A program made the position numbers and the translations under genes. From the NCBI RefSeq assembly GCF_040412085.2, contig NZ_CP115920.1:3038001-3102000 (forward strand): a stretch of 64,000 nucleotides of DNA. Direction: 5' to 3'. Under the pieces are notes generated by a model. That model made no database searches. It was not told where the DNA came from and saw only the letters and a list, made by a program, of their open reading frames with translations. The stretch comes from Vibrio sp. CB1-14. GTDB taxonomy: Bacteria > Pseudomonadota > Gammaproteobacteria > Enterobacterales > Vibrionaceae. Of this stretch, positions 1-7,835 are shown in pieces; positions within the stretch are counted from its first letter, which is position 1; the number at the start of each line of letters is the position of its first letter.

Positions 1-149
1 ACTGGACTTGGGATAGCCTCCAAAATAACTGGGTTGCTGTCGATGCAGCTCTGGCGCCACAGATTGATAAAGCGTTTGCCATTGCCAACAGGCAAGCTTC
101 TCCTGCTCTAATTGAGCTTCCAGTGTCTCTACAAAAGGATCCAAGCTAA
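1..149 (+). CDS. DUF3450-type protein, C-terminal fragment
   Basis: Only the last 48 codons are present. The frame is open from base 3 and stops at TAA 147-149, and the 5' part lies outside the window. The visible residues (WTWDSLQNNWVAVDAALAPQ, then a segment ending ELPVSLQKDPS) resemble the C-terminus of DUF3450 proteins, periplasmic coiled-coil proteins that Vibrio encodes just upstream of TtpC in TonB2 clusters. The stop overlaps the next start as TAATG, so the gene is translationally coupled to ttpC. The family call rests on a short tail plus gene context. The molecular role is not known to me beyond association with TonB energy transduction. Confidence 0.7.
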   Translation, partial: WTWDSLQNNWVAVDAALAPQIDKAFAIANRQASPALIELPVSLQKDPS

Positions 150-1492
150 TGCGCAATTCCGTATTCCTCGCCGCACTGCTTGCATTCGGCTTGTCACAAC
201 CAAGCTTCGCTGCGGACTCTCTGACATCAAAAGCACAGACAGCACAGCAACAAGAACGTGCTCACAACAGTGAACGTGAAGCCAAGTTCAAAAGAGAAGA
301 ACAATCGCTTGCTGCGCGTAAAGCACAACTTGAAACTCGCAAAGCTGAGCTTGAAGCCAGCATCGAGTCATTGAGCACTGCATTTTCGGAAAACGAGCGC
401 ACTTTGGCAGAGCAACAAAAGAAACTGCATTTAGAAACAGGCAGCTTAGGTGAACTGTTTGGCGTGGTGCGTCAATCCGCGAAAGAACTGCAAGTCGAAC
501 TTGAGCAATCTGTTGCAAACACACAGCAGTCTGCGCAAATTCAAGCAATAGACAACATTGTTGCCGCCAAAACGCTACCATCGATTCAAGAACTTACTGG
601 CCTATGGGAAGCCTACCAAGCGCAAATCGCTTCAAGTGCTACCTATGCTGACGTTAAAGTCCCGTTTGTTAACGGCGCCGGTGAAATCACCACGATTAAC
701 GCGACTCGTCTAGGTAACTTTGCGCTACTTGCTGAACACGGCCCAGTTGACTGGAACGGTAAACTGGCGAGCGATTTCCCTCGTCTACCAAAAGAAGTAC
801 CGACATCGGCAGAAACAGCGGGCATCGTGACAGGTCAAACCGCAACGCTTATCGACCCAAGCCGCGGAGACATCTACAAGCAACTTGCGGATAACCCAAC
901 CCTTGGCGAGCGTTTTGCCCATGGTGGCATTGTCGGTAAGATCATCGCCGCTCTCTTTGCCATTGGTATGATCATTGCACTGTACCGTGCTGTGGTTCTT
1001 ACCACGACAGAACAAAAGATTAAGAAGCAGCTTAAGACTCCAGAAACGCCAACCGACAACCCGTTAGGTCGCGTACTCAGCGTCTATAACAGCGAGAAAA
1101 AACTGCACGTAGAAGCCCTTGAGCTGCGACTCCTTGAATCTATCATGGATGAACAGCAGCATCTCGAACGCGGTTTGAGCATGTTAAAACTTCTGGCAGC
1201 ACTTGCTCCAATGCTTGGCCTACTCGGCACCGTTACGGGCATGATTGAAACCTTCCAGGTCATCACACAATTTGGCAACGCTGAGCCAAGAGTGATGGCT
1301 GGCGGCATCTCAATGGCGCTTGTGACTACGGTTCTTGGTTTGATTACTGCTATGCCGCTGCTTCTTGCTCACAACCTGTTGAGCTCAAAAGCAGAAGCAA
1401 TCCGCAACGTTTTAGAAAGACAGAGTGTGGGTCTAGTGGCTGAGCAAGCTGAAGCGCAAACCATGGAGACTAAGCAAGCGTATGCCGCATAA
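149..1492 (+). CDS. ttpC: TtpC-like MotA/TolQ/ExbB-family protein of a TonB2 system
   Basis: The 447-residue protein has a signal peptide (about 1-21, ending SFA), a long charged and probably coiled-coil periplasmic region (about 25-130), a linker, and a C-terminal MotA/TolQ/ExbB proton-channel domain. That domain has membrane segments near 265-285 and 345-415 and the family motif MLGLLGTVTGMIETFQ. This layout, an ExbB-like domain behind a large periplasmic extension, is that of Vibrio TtpC, the extra component TonB2 systems need for siderophore uptake. The gene overlaps the DUF3450 stop (TAATG) and overlaps the exbB reading frame by 11 bp. It probably works in the inner membrane with the ExbB-ExbD-TonB proteins encoded next. 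The family call is firm; the symbol is by homology and position. Confidence 0.85.
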   Translation: MRNSVFLAALLAFGLSQPSFAADSLTSKAQTAQQQERAHNSEREAKFKREEQSLAARKAQLETRKAELEASIESLSTAFSENERTLAEQQKKLHLETGSLGELFGVVRQSAKELQVELEQSVANTQQSAQIQAIDNIVAAKTLPSIQELTGLWEAYQAQIASSATYADVKVPFVNGAGEITTINATRLGNFALLAEHGPVDWNGKLASDFPRLPKEVPTSAETAGIVTGQTATLIDPSRGDIYKQLADNPTLGERFAHGGIVGKIIAALFAIGMIIALYRAVVLTTTEQKIKKQLKTPETPTDNPLGRVLSVYNSEKKLHVEALELRLLESIMDEQQHLERGLSMLKLLAALAPMLGLLGTVTGMIETFQVITQFGNAEPRVMAGGISMALVTTVLGLITAMPLLLAHNLLSSKAEAIRNVLERQSVGLVAEQAEAQTMETKQAYAA

Positions 1493-2069
1493 CCTCTTTA
1501 GTTGGTTGCCAGGAAGCGAGCACTTAAATCAGTTTATGACACAAGGTGAGCCAGTGCTTTGGTGGCTGGCCGCCGTGGTGTTCATCTTCTGGGTGGTGGC
1601 CGTTGAGCGTGTCATCTATTTCGCTAAGATCTTTCCCTCTGAAAGAAAAACCTGGGTGGATAAATGGGCGACGCGCCAAGACCACTACTCTTGGTATGCG
1701 CAGTCACAACGCAACGCCATGCTTAGCGAGGCAGAGAATAAGCTCAAGCAAAACATTAACTTGCTGAAGTGCCTATTAAGCCTGTGTCCGATGCTTGGTT
1801 TGCTCGGTACTGTAACCGGCATGATCACCGTGTTTGATACCCTTGCAGCGCAAGGCAGTGCGCAACCAAGATTGATGGCAGCAGGCATCTCTATGGCGAC
1901 TATCCCGACAATGGCGGGCATGGTTGCTGCACTTTCCGGCATGCTAGCCTTTTCCCGTATTCAAAAATGGAGCAGAAAGAGCCTGCTTCAACTTGAGCAG
2001 CTACTGCGTAGTGAGCGTCAAACCGCTATTGCTAAAACCAGTCAGTTTGCTGATGGAGACTCACAATGA
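1482..2069 (+). CDS. exbB2: ExbB-like proton channel subunit (TonB2 system)
   Basis: This 195-residue inner-membrane protein has one N-terminal membrane segment (about 23-45) and a C-terminal pair around the motif MLGLLGTVTGMITVFDTLAA, as in ExbB and TolQ. It should form the proton channel with ExbD that energises TonB. The ATG at 1482 overlaps the ttpC end by 11 bp and has only a weak AAGCAAG ribosome site, so translation probably depends on coupling. An internal Met at 1536 would still keep all membrane segments but lacks a ribosome site. It shares the GTVTGMI core with the upstream TtpC C-terminal domain, so the two may be paralogous channel subunits in one complex. Confidence 0.88.
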   Translation: MPHNLFSWLPGSEHLNQFMTQGEPVLWWLAAVVFIFWVVAVERVIYFAKIFPSERKTWVDKWATRQDHYSWYAQSQRNAMLSEAENKLKQNINLLKCLLSLCPMLGLLGTVTGMITVFDTLAAQGSAQPRLMAAGISMATIPTMAGMVAALSGMLAFSRIQKWSRKSLLQLEQLLRSERQTAIAKTSQFADGDSQ

Positions 2070-2470
2070 GATTAGGTCACCGTAGAAAACAAAATGATGA
2101 AGCCAACATCGATATGACATCGATGCTCGACATTGTCTTCATCATGCTTATCTTCTTCATCGTTACAAGCTCCTTCGTGCGGGAGTCCGGCGTTGATGTT
2201 AACCGCCCTCAAGCGAGCCATGCGGTCAGTCAAAAAGATGCTGGCATCTTTGTCGCAATCACATCGTCCAACGACGTTTATATCGACAAACGCCGTGTGG
2301 ATGTTGAGCGAGTGCAGGCGACCATTGAGAAGCTGCTTCTAGAACAACCCAATGCCTCTATGGTTATTCAAGCCGATAAACATGCCTTCAATGGTACCGT
2401 TGTCGAAGTCATGGACAGTGCAAAAGGCGCTGGCGTCACCAAGATTGCACTGGCTACGGAGAGTCCATAG
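2066..2470 (+). CDS. exbD2: ExbD-like biopolymer transport protein (TonB2 system)
   Basis: At 134 residues this is the usual ExbD/TolR length. A short cytoplasmic N-terminus is followed by one membrane helix (about 15-40) carrying the conserved aspartate in DMTSMLDIVFIMLIFF, the proton-pathway residue of the family. A periplasmic domain ends with QADKHAFNGTVVEVMDSAK, typical of ExbD. The start overlaps the exbB stop as ATGA, so the two subunits are translationally coupled. It should pair with the upstream ExbB to drive the TonB protein encoded one base downstream. Confidence 0.92.
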   Translation: MRLGHRRKQNDEANIDMTSMLDIVFIMLIFFIVTSSFVRESGVDVNRPQASHAVSQKDAGIFVAITSSNDVYIDKRRVDVERVQATIEKLLLEQPNASMVIQADKHAFNGTVVEVMDSAKGAGVTKIALATESP

Positions 2471-3097
2471 ATGCTTCGAGTACTTGCGAGCATACCGTTG
2501 GCCGCCGCCCTCGCGTTTGCCCTATTCTCGTTTATGAGTTGGATGATCGATATTGGCCCAAAATCTAAGCCAGATGAGAAGCCAAGGTTGAGCTATGACC
2601 TCGTTATGGTTGAACCCGACAGTGAGACCGCAAGACGACAACGTACCTTGCCAGAGCCACCAAAAATGCCATCCACCCCGCCGTCTGCAGCAGTGGTTGA
2701 GCAAAGCTCTCAGGTATCTAGCGTTCAAACGCCAAGCACTCCACAACTGCCGAATATTTCGGTATCGACTCAGGTTGCGGGCGTGTCGCTAAACGCACCG
2801 ACTGTGCCGGACATTGGCCAAAACCAACAAGTCATGCCATTGCATCGCAAAGAGCCACGTTATCCACGTCGTGCTTTGCAGCGCAATATTCAGGGCTATG
2901 TGGTGATGTCTTTCACCATTGATGAGCGTGGTCGTCCAACCGATATCGAAGTAGTAGAAGCCAACCCTAAGCGCATGTTTGAGCGAGAAGCTATGGTCGC
3001 GTTAAAACAGTGGAAATATCAGCCTATGGTCGTCAATGGTAAGGCAACGCCTCGTATTGGCCAGACCGTAAAACTAGAGTTTAAGTTGAATCAATGA
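2471..3097 (+). CDS. tonB2: TonB family protein (TonB2)
   Basis: The 208-residue protein has an N-terminal signal-anchor helix (about 5-25), a proline-, serine- and threonine-rich spacer (about 55-110), and a C-terminal TonB domain (about 125-208) with EPRYPRRALQRNIQGYVVM and VALKQWKYQPMVVNG. It should carry the energised state from the ExbBD complex to outer-membrane TonB-dependent receptors. The spacer is short compared with E. coli TonB, which fits the TonB2 class. The gene begins directly after the exbD stop and its own stop overlaps the TPR gene start (ATGA). No TonB-dependent receptor lies in the window, so the substrate cannot be read here. Confidence 0.9.
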   Translation: MLRVLASIPLAAALAFALFSFMSWMIDIGPKSKPDEKPRLSYDLVMVEPDSETARRQRTLPEPPKMPSTPPSAAVVEQSSQVSSVQTPSTPQLPNISVSTQVAGVSLNAPTVPDIGQNQQVMPLHRKEPRYPRRALQRNIQGYVVMSFTIDERGRPTDIEVVEANPKRMFEREAMVALKQWKYQPMVVNGKATPRIGQTVKLEFKLNQ

Positions 3098-4278
3098 GTA
3101 AACGTGTATTAACGCTCTTTGCCCTATCTCTTAGCGTGTTAACCGGAAGTGCATTCGCAAGCCAGGAGCTTGGAATGCGCACCGCAGCTCAGGTATCCAA
3201 AGCCTACGAGCTAGAGCAGGAAGAGAAACTTAACGAAGCCATCACGCTACTAGAAGGGTTAAAGCCTAACGCGAGCTTTGACAAGGCGTATGTAGCTCGC
3301 ATGCTCGGTATCTACTATTGGCAAGCCGAGCAACCAAAGAAAGCCATCACGCAATTGCAGATCGCCATCGATACAAAAGCGTTTAAAGATGAACAGGGTT
3401 GGCAAACAGAGCGTATGCTTGCCGAGCTTATGCTCTCCGAAGATATGCCAGAGAAAGCGCTGGTTCACTTTAACAACTTGACCAAGGCAGCAAACTCGTA
3501 CGAAAAGCTGTCGAAGCAGCAGATCACCGGAGTTTGGTTAAACAAGGCTCGCGCTCACTACCTACTTCAAGAGTGGAAGTCGTTACTTGCAGCGATTAAA
3601 CAATACCATCAGCTCGATAGCACGCCAAAACTGCAACCATTGAGCTTACAGCTAAGTGCTGAGATGCAGCTAAACCATCTAAAAAGTGCGATTCTCACCA
3701 CGCAAAAGTTACTCGCTCTGCAGCCAGACAACGTCATGTGGTGGCAGCAGCTTAGTTCACTGTATATGCAAACCAAACAGTACAAGTTGGCGCTCGCGAC
3801 ATTAGTCTCCGCCCAGCGAGCAGGTATTCAAGTCCCTGACAATTTGAAGTTGAGTAAAGCGCAGCTCTACTCTCAACAAGGTATTCCCGAAAAAGCGGCA
3901 GAGTCGTACGCTGACTTGCAAGTGAAAGAGACCGATATCGACACCATCATCAAGCAAGCTAGACATTGGCAGATGGCTCGCGAGTGGACAAATGCACAAA
4001 CGGCGTGGCTCGCAGCAGCAAGGCTAAATGGGAAATACTATGAAGAAGTTTCGCGACTTGAATTGCAACGAGGGGATTTCAAACAAGCATTGGCTTCACT
4101 TCGCAAAGTGAAAAGCATGCCAGAGCAAGAGCGATTGCTACTGGAGGTACGTGCTTATGTTGGAATGAAAGACTACGCAAAAGCGACGAAGGTGGCCGAA
4201 CAAGCACACCGAATTAAGCCAACCACGCAAAGCGCTGATTGGCTGCAATATCTACAACAGATGAGTCGAGCACATTAA
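3094..4278 (+). CDS. Tetratricopeptide-repeat protein of the TonB2 operon
   Basis: The 394-residue protein has a signal peptide (about 1-22, ending SAFA), so it is probably periplasmic. The rest is helical with TPR-like units, for example AYELEQEEKLNEAITLLEGL near 35, YYWQAEQPKKAITQLQIAI near 74, and further units near 205-240 and 330-375. It overlaps tonB by 4 bp and ends the operon before a strong terminator. TPR proteins in this position are usual in Vibrio TonB2 clusters. It may scaffold the TtpC/DUF3450/TonB complex, but this is inference. No catalytic motif is visible. Confidence 0.8.
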   Translation: MSKRVLTLFALSLSVLTGSAFASQELGMRTAAQVSKAYELEQEEKLNEAITLLEGLKPNASFDKAYVARMLGIYYWQAEQPKKAITQLQIAIDTKAFKDEQGWQTERMLAELMLSEDMPEKALVHFNNLTKAANSYEKLSKQQITGVWLNKARAHYLLQEWKSLLAAIKQYHQLDSTPKLQPLSLQLSAEMQLNHLKSAILTTQKLLALQPDNVMWWQQLSSLYMQTKQYKLALATLVSAQRAGIQVPDNLKLSKAQLYSQQGIPEKAAESYADLQVKETDIDTIIKQARHWQMAREWTNAQTAWLAAARLNGKYYEEVSRLELQRGDFKQALASLRKVKSMPEQERLLLEVRAYVGMKDYAKATKVAEQAHRIKPTTQSADWLQYLQQMSRAH

Positions 4279-4315
4279 GTCTTCCCAGTGCGCTTTACTC
4301 GCAGAAATGAAACTC

Positions 4316-4346
4316 ATAATTCCCTCTACGGAGGGAATTATTATTT
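4316..4346 (+). terminator. Rho-independent terminator after the TonB2 operon
   Basis: An 11-bp perfect stem (4316-4326 with 4331-4341) closes a C-TACG-G loop, the very stable UNCG tetraloop type, and runs into TTATTT. It lies between convergent genes and may also stop hemerythrin transcripts. Confidence 0.85.
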
Positions 4347-4354
4347 ATAGACCC

Positions 4355-4906
4355 CTAAACACTCTCCAACTCGTTTTGTCTAACCCGCTGGGCAAGTTGT
4401 TTATAGCGGTCGGCAATCGTCTCTCCAAACACCGGATCATCCTCTACTACAGTCCACAGACTCTCAACCTGTTGCCAATCTGAAGTCGTAAAACGCTTTT
4501 CAATCAATGGCAACACGGAATGCTCTTCCAAATCGAGGTGCTTTTTCTGATCTTGGATAAACTCAGATAATCGCCCAATGAACAGCTCTTGCGGTACCAC
4601 CGCATCGTGCAAAATCATTTCCACAATGTCTAAGAAAGAATGTGTTTTCTCTGACAGCGCTTGGTGATCCGATTCTAAATTATCGATATGCTCTTGTGAG
4701 CCATATTTCTCAATAAAGTAGTGGTAAAGAATGTCTTCTTTGGGGTGGTGGATTTTCTCTGAGTGATTGGCAAGGTAATCAACAATCTCTTTGATCACCC
4801 CGTAATTGATAGATTGCTCTTGCTCGAGCAAATGCACTTTTCGATTCAATATCGCCAGCAATCGCACCATATAGCCGTGCTCACGCCTAATCCTTTCGAT
4901 CATCAT
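4355..4906 (-). CDS. Hemerythrin domain-containing protein
   Basis: This 183-residue cytoplasmic all-helical protein has the histidine and acidic pattern of a hemerythrin four-helix bundle: H10, H53/H54 followed by PKED, H81 in DHQ, and a later HLDLEEHSVLPLIEKRF. Such proteins hold a di-iron centre that binds oxygen or senses nitric oxide or redox state. The N-terminus MMIERIRREHGYM gives two adjacent candidate starts. Function in this organism is not known; oxygen or redox sensing, or iron handling, are the options from the family. It stands alone, convergent with the TonB2 operon and upstream of nothing in its own direction. Confidence 0.85.
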   Translation of the reverse strand: MMIERIRREHGYMVRLLAILNRKVHLLEQEQSINYGVIKEIVDYLANHSEKIHHPKEDILYHYFIEKYGSQEHIDNLESDHQALSEKTHSFLDIVEMILHDAVVPQELFIGRLSEFIQDQKKHLDLEEHSVLPLIEKRFTTSDWQQVESLWTVVEDDPVFGETIADRYKQLAQRVRQNELESV

Positions 4907-5003
4907 AATCCTTCTCCCATATCCATACTCCTTATAAGTGTATAAGAGAATCTGGAAGCGTGTTTTGATGATGCTCGAAAAACCGCCAACTCAGAGGATA
5001 AAG

Positions 5004-5678
5004 CTAGTCGAGTCGTGGCTGCCAATTAATAGTGGGCTTACCGAGTTCTTCTAGTAACTGGTTCGTCTTGGAGAAATGGCTACAGCCAAAGAAACCCCGA
5101 CGTGCAGACAAAGGCGATGGATGCGGCGCAGTCAACACATGATGCTTTTGACGATCAATCATCGACCCTTTCTTTTGAGCATGAGCACCCCAAAGCAAGA
5201 ATATGATGTTCTCACTATTTTGGTTTAGCACTTCAATCATTTTATCGGTGAAGGTCTCCCAACCTAGCTTAGCGTGAGAGTGTGCCTGCCCCTGCTCGAC
5301 TGTGAGTACGGTGTTTAGAAGCAATATACCCTGTTCAGCCCAGCTTTTGAGATAACCATGTTCTGGGATCTCGAACCCGGGAATATCCTGAGCGAGTTCC
5401 TTGTACATATTGACGAGCGACGGCGGCGTCTTTACACCCGGCAGAACCGAGAAACAGAGACCATGCGCCTGATTGGGACCGTGATAAGGATCTTGACCAA
5501 GAATCACCACATTCACATCGGCAAATTCGGTATATTGAAAGGCATTGAACACATCGCTCGCTGGAGGGTAGATGGTTTTACCCGCTTCGCGCTGCACCTC
5601 GACAAACTCTAAAGTTTGCTGAAGGTATGCTTGCTGTTTCTCTTTACCGATGACGTCTTGCCAGGTGAGTGTTGTCAT
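5004..5678 (-). CDS. ung: Uracil-DNA glycosylase
   Basis: This family 1 UDG has 224 residues (E. coli Ung has 229). The water-activating motif GQDPYHG is at 61-67 with catalytic Asp63. A uracil-recognition segment [18 protein letters not shown] follows in the middle, and the DNA-intercalating loop [13 protein letters not shown] starts at His186. It removes uracil from DNA, the first step of base-excision repair. The nfo gene for the abasic-site nuclease that acts after it lies upstream on the same strand, about 360 bp away, so the two repair genes are close but not clearly one transcript. Confidence 0.97.
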   Translation of the reverse strand: MTTLTWQDVIGKEKQQAYLQQTLEFVEVQREAGKTIYPPASDVFNAFQYTEFADVNVVILGQDPYHGPNQAHGLCFSVLPGVKTPPSLVNMYKELAQDIPGFEIPEHGYLKSWAEQGILLLNTVLTVEQGQAHSHAKLGWETFTDKMIEVLNQNSENIIFLLWGAHAQKKGSMIDRQKHHVLTAPHPSPLSARRGFFGCSHFSKTNQLLEELGKPTINWQPRLD

Positions 5679-6035
5679 TGTCGTGCCCTAGATGGTGAAA
5701 TCTGGGGCGTAGTCTATCACTCAACGGAGGGTCACCACTACTGTCATTTGGCTTTACGCCAAGCACCTTTGACGCACAACTTGAACGTCAGTGCTGTTTT
5801 TAGTTCGTTAGTATATTAATGATGCTGATTCTTCATCTGTGGTGTTCGGTAGTGCCCGTGACAATGAATATGACGATTTGGACTTGGGAAACGCGATGAG
5901 CGTGTTGTGTTTGGTCTTGGAGCGGCTGGACGAGTCATAATGGCACCTACCTTTGAGAGTCACAGATTTATGCAACATGCATGTAACTCAGTATGAAAGA
6001 AAGATGCCAAAAACGCATAATCCAATAGTAATAAA
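5679..6035. other. Intergenic region ung-nfo
   Basis: This 357-bp gap contains the candidate small frame at 5816-5938, a 10-bp palindrome ACATGCATGT at 5975-5984 and a short hairpin TTGGC/GCCAA at 5748-5762. No clear terminator follows nfo and I could not assign a confident ung promoter. Confidence 0.5.
5816..5938 (-). CDS. Candidate 40-residue His-rich small protein
   Basis: A 40-codon frame runs from ATG 5938 to TAA 5816 on the minus strand in the gap between nfo and ung. An AGGTAGGTG-like ribosome site lies about 7 bases before the ATG. The predicted peptide is basic and proline-rich at first, then carries a clustered metal-ligand-like stretch HIHCHGHY (residues 23-30) and ends QHH. I do not recognise a family. 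The opposite strand is also open here (5812-5940) but has no start codon or ribosome site, so the minus-strand frame is preferred. It could still be a chance frame; protein-level conservation would decide. Confidence 0.35.
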   Translation of the reverse strand: MTRPAAPRPNTTRSSRFPSPNRHIHCHGHYRTPQMKNQHH

Positions 6036-6887
6036 TTAACTATTTATCGCAAAATGTCTCAGTTTTTGGATTTCATCGGCCCATATTTCGGGCTCTATTG
6101 TCTCTAAAATCAGAGGGATAGCATCAAATCGCTCATCTTTGGCAATATACTCAAAACAAGCCCAACCGATCTCACCTTTACCCAGTGAATGATGGCGATC
6201 CACCTTACCTGCCAACGGGATCTTTGAATCGTTTAAGTGCATAGCCCTTAAATAGTGCATGCCTACGACACGATCAAACTCCGCAAACGTCGCCTCACAC
6301 GCCTCTTTTGTTCGCAGATCATAACCCGCAGTAAACGTATGGCACGTATCAAGACAGACACCGACGCGTGATTTGTCTTCTACCTTATCGATAATGTGCG
6401 CTAGGTGCTCAAAACGCCAGCCTAGGTTTGTCCCTTGCCCCGCCGTATTCTCAATCACCGCAATCACATTAGGAACGACCTTGTGCGCTAAATTGATAGA
6501 TTCAGCGATTCGATCAAGACACTCCTGTTCAGAAATCTTCTTTAGGTGACTGCCTGGATGGAAGTTAAGTAACGTTAGCCCCAACTGATGACAGCGCTCC
6601 ATTTCATCAATAAACGCCGCTCTAGACTTCTCCAATTTCTCTTGTTCAGGGGCGCCTAAGTTGATTAGGTAAGAGTCATGAGGAAGAATTTGTTCCGTGC
6701 GGAAGCCGTATTTTTGACATTCCGCTTTAAAGTTTTGAATGACTTTTTCATCAAGCGGCTTTGCCACCCATTGACGCTGATTTTTAGTAAATAACGCAAA
6801 CGCGTTTGCGCCAATCGCATGGGCTCTTTGTGGCACATTATCCACACCACCAGCCGCAGACACATGCGCACCAATAAATTTATTCAT
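6036..6887 (-). CDS. nfo: Endonuclease IV (AP endonuclease)
   Basis: The 283-residue protein belongs to the zinc-dependent AP endonuclease 2 family (E. coli Nfo has 285). Recognisable blocks are [11 protein letters not shown] at the start, [58 protein letters not shown] and [12 protein letters not shown]. These supply the histidine, glutamate and aspartate ligands of the three-metal site. It cleaves DNA 5' to abasic sites. I start at ATG 6887 because GGGTGA lies just upstream and the family starts one or two residues before the F/YIGAHVS block. A GTG at 6899 is in frame but would itself form that ribosome site. Confidence 0.95.
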   Translation of the reverse strand: MNKFIGAHVSAAGGVDNVPQRAHAIGANAFALFTKNQRQWVAKPLDEKVIQNFKAECQKYGFRTEQILPHDSYLINLGAPEQEKLEKSRAAFIDEMERCHQLGLTLLNFHPGSHLKKISEQECLDRIAESINLAHKVVPNVIAVIENTAGQGTNLGWRFEHLAHIIDKVEDKSRVGVCLDTCHTFTAGYDLRTKEACEATFAEFDRVVGMHYLRAMHLNDSKIPLAGKVDRHHSLGKGEIGWACFEYIAKDERFDAIPLILETIEPEIWADEIQKLRHFAINS

Positions 6888-7092
6888 CTTTGTTTTCACC
6901 CGATCAAGATCACAATTCTAGAACTGTTATTTAGCGATCTTATACTTTCAGTTTTAGCTATGGAAATCGTTGTTTTTTGGTTTCCAGAGCAATAAATCGG
7001 CTCATTTTGTTGTTTTATTACAACAAAATGATCACTCAAATAAATTTGAATACTTAAAATAACATTTAAACACACCATTTTTAAAGGTTTAG
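6888..7092. other. AT-rich nfo-grcA divergent region with nested inverted repeats
   Basis: This is the left part of the divergent 372-bp gap. It holds three inverted repeats in a row: TGGAAA/TTTCCA (6961-6966 and 6981-6986); an 11-bp perfect repeat TCATTTTGTTG/CAACAAAATGA (7002-7012 and 7021-7031) with an 8-base T/A loop; and TCAAATAAATTTGA (7036-7049). They lie on the nfo side and could be a hairpin in its leader or protein sites. The FNR-like boxes start just to the right. Confidence 0.55.
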
Positions 7093-7106
7093 TTGACCTT
7101 GGTCAA
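7093..7106. promoter_or_regulatory. Upstream FNR-like box before grcA
   Basis: TTGACCTTGGTCAA is a perfect inverted repeat with FNR spacing (5-4-5), but with TTGAC in place of the FNR consensus TTGAT half-site. Its centre is 53 bp upstream of the consensus box at 7146-7159. Confidence 0.55.
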
Positions 7107-7145
7107 AAAATTAACCCTTAAGTTTTTAATGTTTTTTGTTGTAAT

Positions 7146-7188
7146 TTGATCTAAATCAATACTAAAATAACCACAACGAGTTATATAT
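7146..7188 (+). promoter_or_regulatory. grcA promoter with consensus FNR box
   Basis: TTGATCTAAATCAA at 7146-7159 matches the FNR consensus TTGAT-N4-ATCAA exactly. A -10-like TATATA follows at 7182-7187. A start near 7194 would place the box centre (7152.5) at about -41.5, the class II FNR activation geometry. This predicts strong anaerobic induction of grcA, as known for yfiD in E. coli. Confidence 0.8.
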
Positions 7189-7259
7189 AGACCAGCTCAA
7201 CAAAATTTGAAAATTAACACCATAAGTTTACCACTCTAAAAGTGGATTAGGAGATAGTG

Positions 7260-7637
7260 ATGATTCAAGGTATCCAAATTACTAAAGCAGCAAACGACGA
7301 CCTACTAAACTCAATCTGGTTGATCGACGGTGAGAAAAACGAGGCTCGTTGTGTTGCAGCAAATGCTGGTTTTGAAGCAGACCAAGTTATCGCTGTTAGC
7401 GACCTAGGTGAGTACGAAAGCCGTGAAGTAGCCATCGAAGCTGCTCCAAAAGTCGAAGGCGGTCAACACCTAAACGTGAACGTTCTTAAACGCGAAACTC
7501 TAGAAGACGCAGTAGCTAACCCAGAGAACTACCCACAGCTAACTATCCGTGTTTCTGGTTACGCAGTGCGTTTCAACTCGCTAACTCCAGAACAGCAACG
7601 TGACGTTATCGCTCGTACCTTTACTGAGTCTCTATAA
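7260..7637 (+). CDS. grcA: Autonomous glycyl radical cofactor GrcA
   Basis: This 125-residue protein is homologous to the C-terminal glycyl-radical domain of pyruvate formate-lyase. The radical motif RVSGYAVRF has its glycine at residue 100, and the conserved tail [19 protein letters not shown] follows. GrcA (YfiD) replaces an oxygen-damaged PFL tail and restores activity in microaerobic cells. A GTG at 7257 precedes the ATG at 7260. I choose the ATG because TAGGAG sits 7 bases before it and the length fits the family (127 in E. coli). It is a single-gene transcript with its own FNR promoter and terminator. Confidence 0.97.
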   Translation: MIQGIQITKAANDDLLNSIWLIDGEKNEARCVAANAGFEADQVIAVSDLGEYESREVAIEAAPKVEGGQHLNVNVLKRETLEDAVANPENYPQLTIRVSGYAVRFNSLTPEQQRDVIARTFTESL

Positions 7638-7664
7638 TTCGAGACGCTAAGTAAACGAATACTA

Positions 7665-7693
7665 AAAACAGACGCATAAGCGTCTGTTTTTTT
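7665..7693 (+). terminator. grcA terminator
   Basis: An 11-bp stem (7665-7675 with 7680-7690; core ACAGACGC/GCGTCTGT) with an ATAA loop ends in a run of seven T residues. Confidence 0.9.
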
Positions 7694-7722
7694 ATGCGTG
7701 TAAATCGGCAATCAACCGATAC

Positions 7723-7746
7723 AAAAACCTCCCGTAGGAGGTTTTT
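7723..7746 (-). terminator. Terminator hairpin serving tyrS
   Basis: AAAAACCTCC (7723-7732) pairs with GGAGGTTTTT (7737-7746) around CGTA. It is symmetric, so it can end tyrS on the minus strand and back up the grcA terminator. Confidence 0.75.
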
Positions 7747-7780
7747 GATGCGCACTTAATAAACACTGCAGCCTAAACTG

Positions 7781-7807
7781 TGTCATCCCTGCGCAGGCAG
7801 GGATCTT
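7781..7807. repeat. GTCATCCC-type small palindromic repeat
   Basis: TGTCATCCCTGC-GCAG-GCAGGGATCTTC forms an 8-bp perfect stem (7785-7792 with 7797-7804). The GTCATCCC...GGGAT form resembles short dispersed intergenic palindromes of Vibrio genomes. A related one is at 54312-54339. Confidence 0.5.
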
Positions 7808-7835
7808 CTCAAAGCGCGCTCACAGCATCTAAGTA

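Noticed and set aside
5812..5940. 42-codon acidic plus-strand frame between ung and nfo
   Set aside because: No start codon or ribosome site; it is the complement of the better supported minus-strand frame at 5816-5938.
5004..7259. SOS (LexA) control of ung or nfo
   Set aside because: I found no CTGT-N8-ACAG box in the upstream regions.
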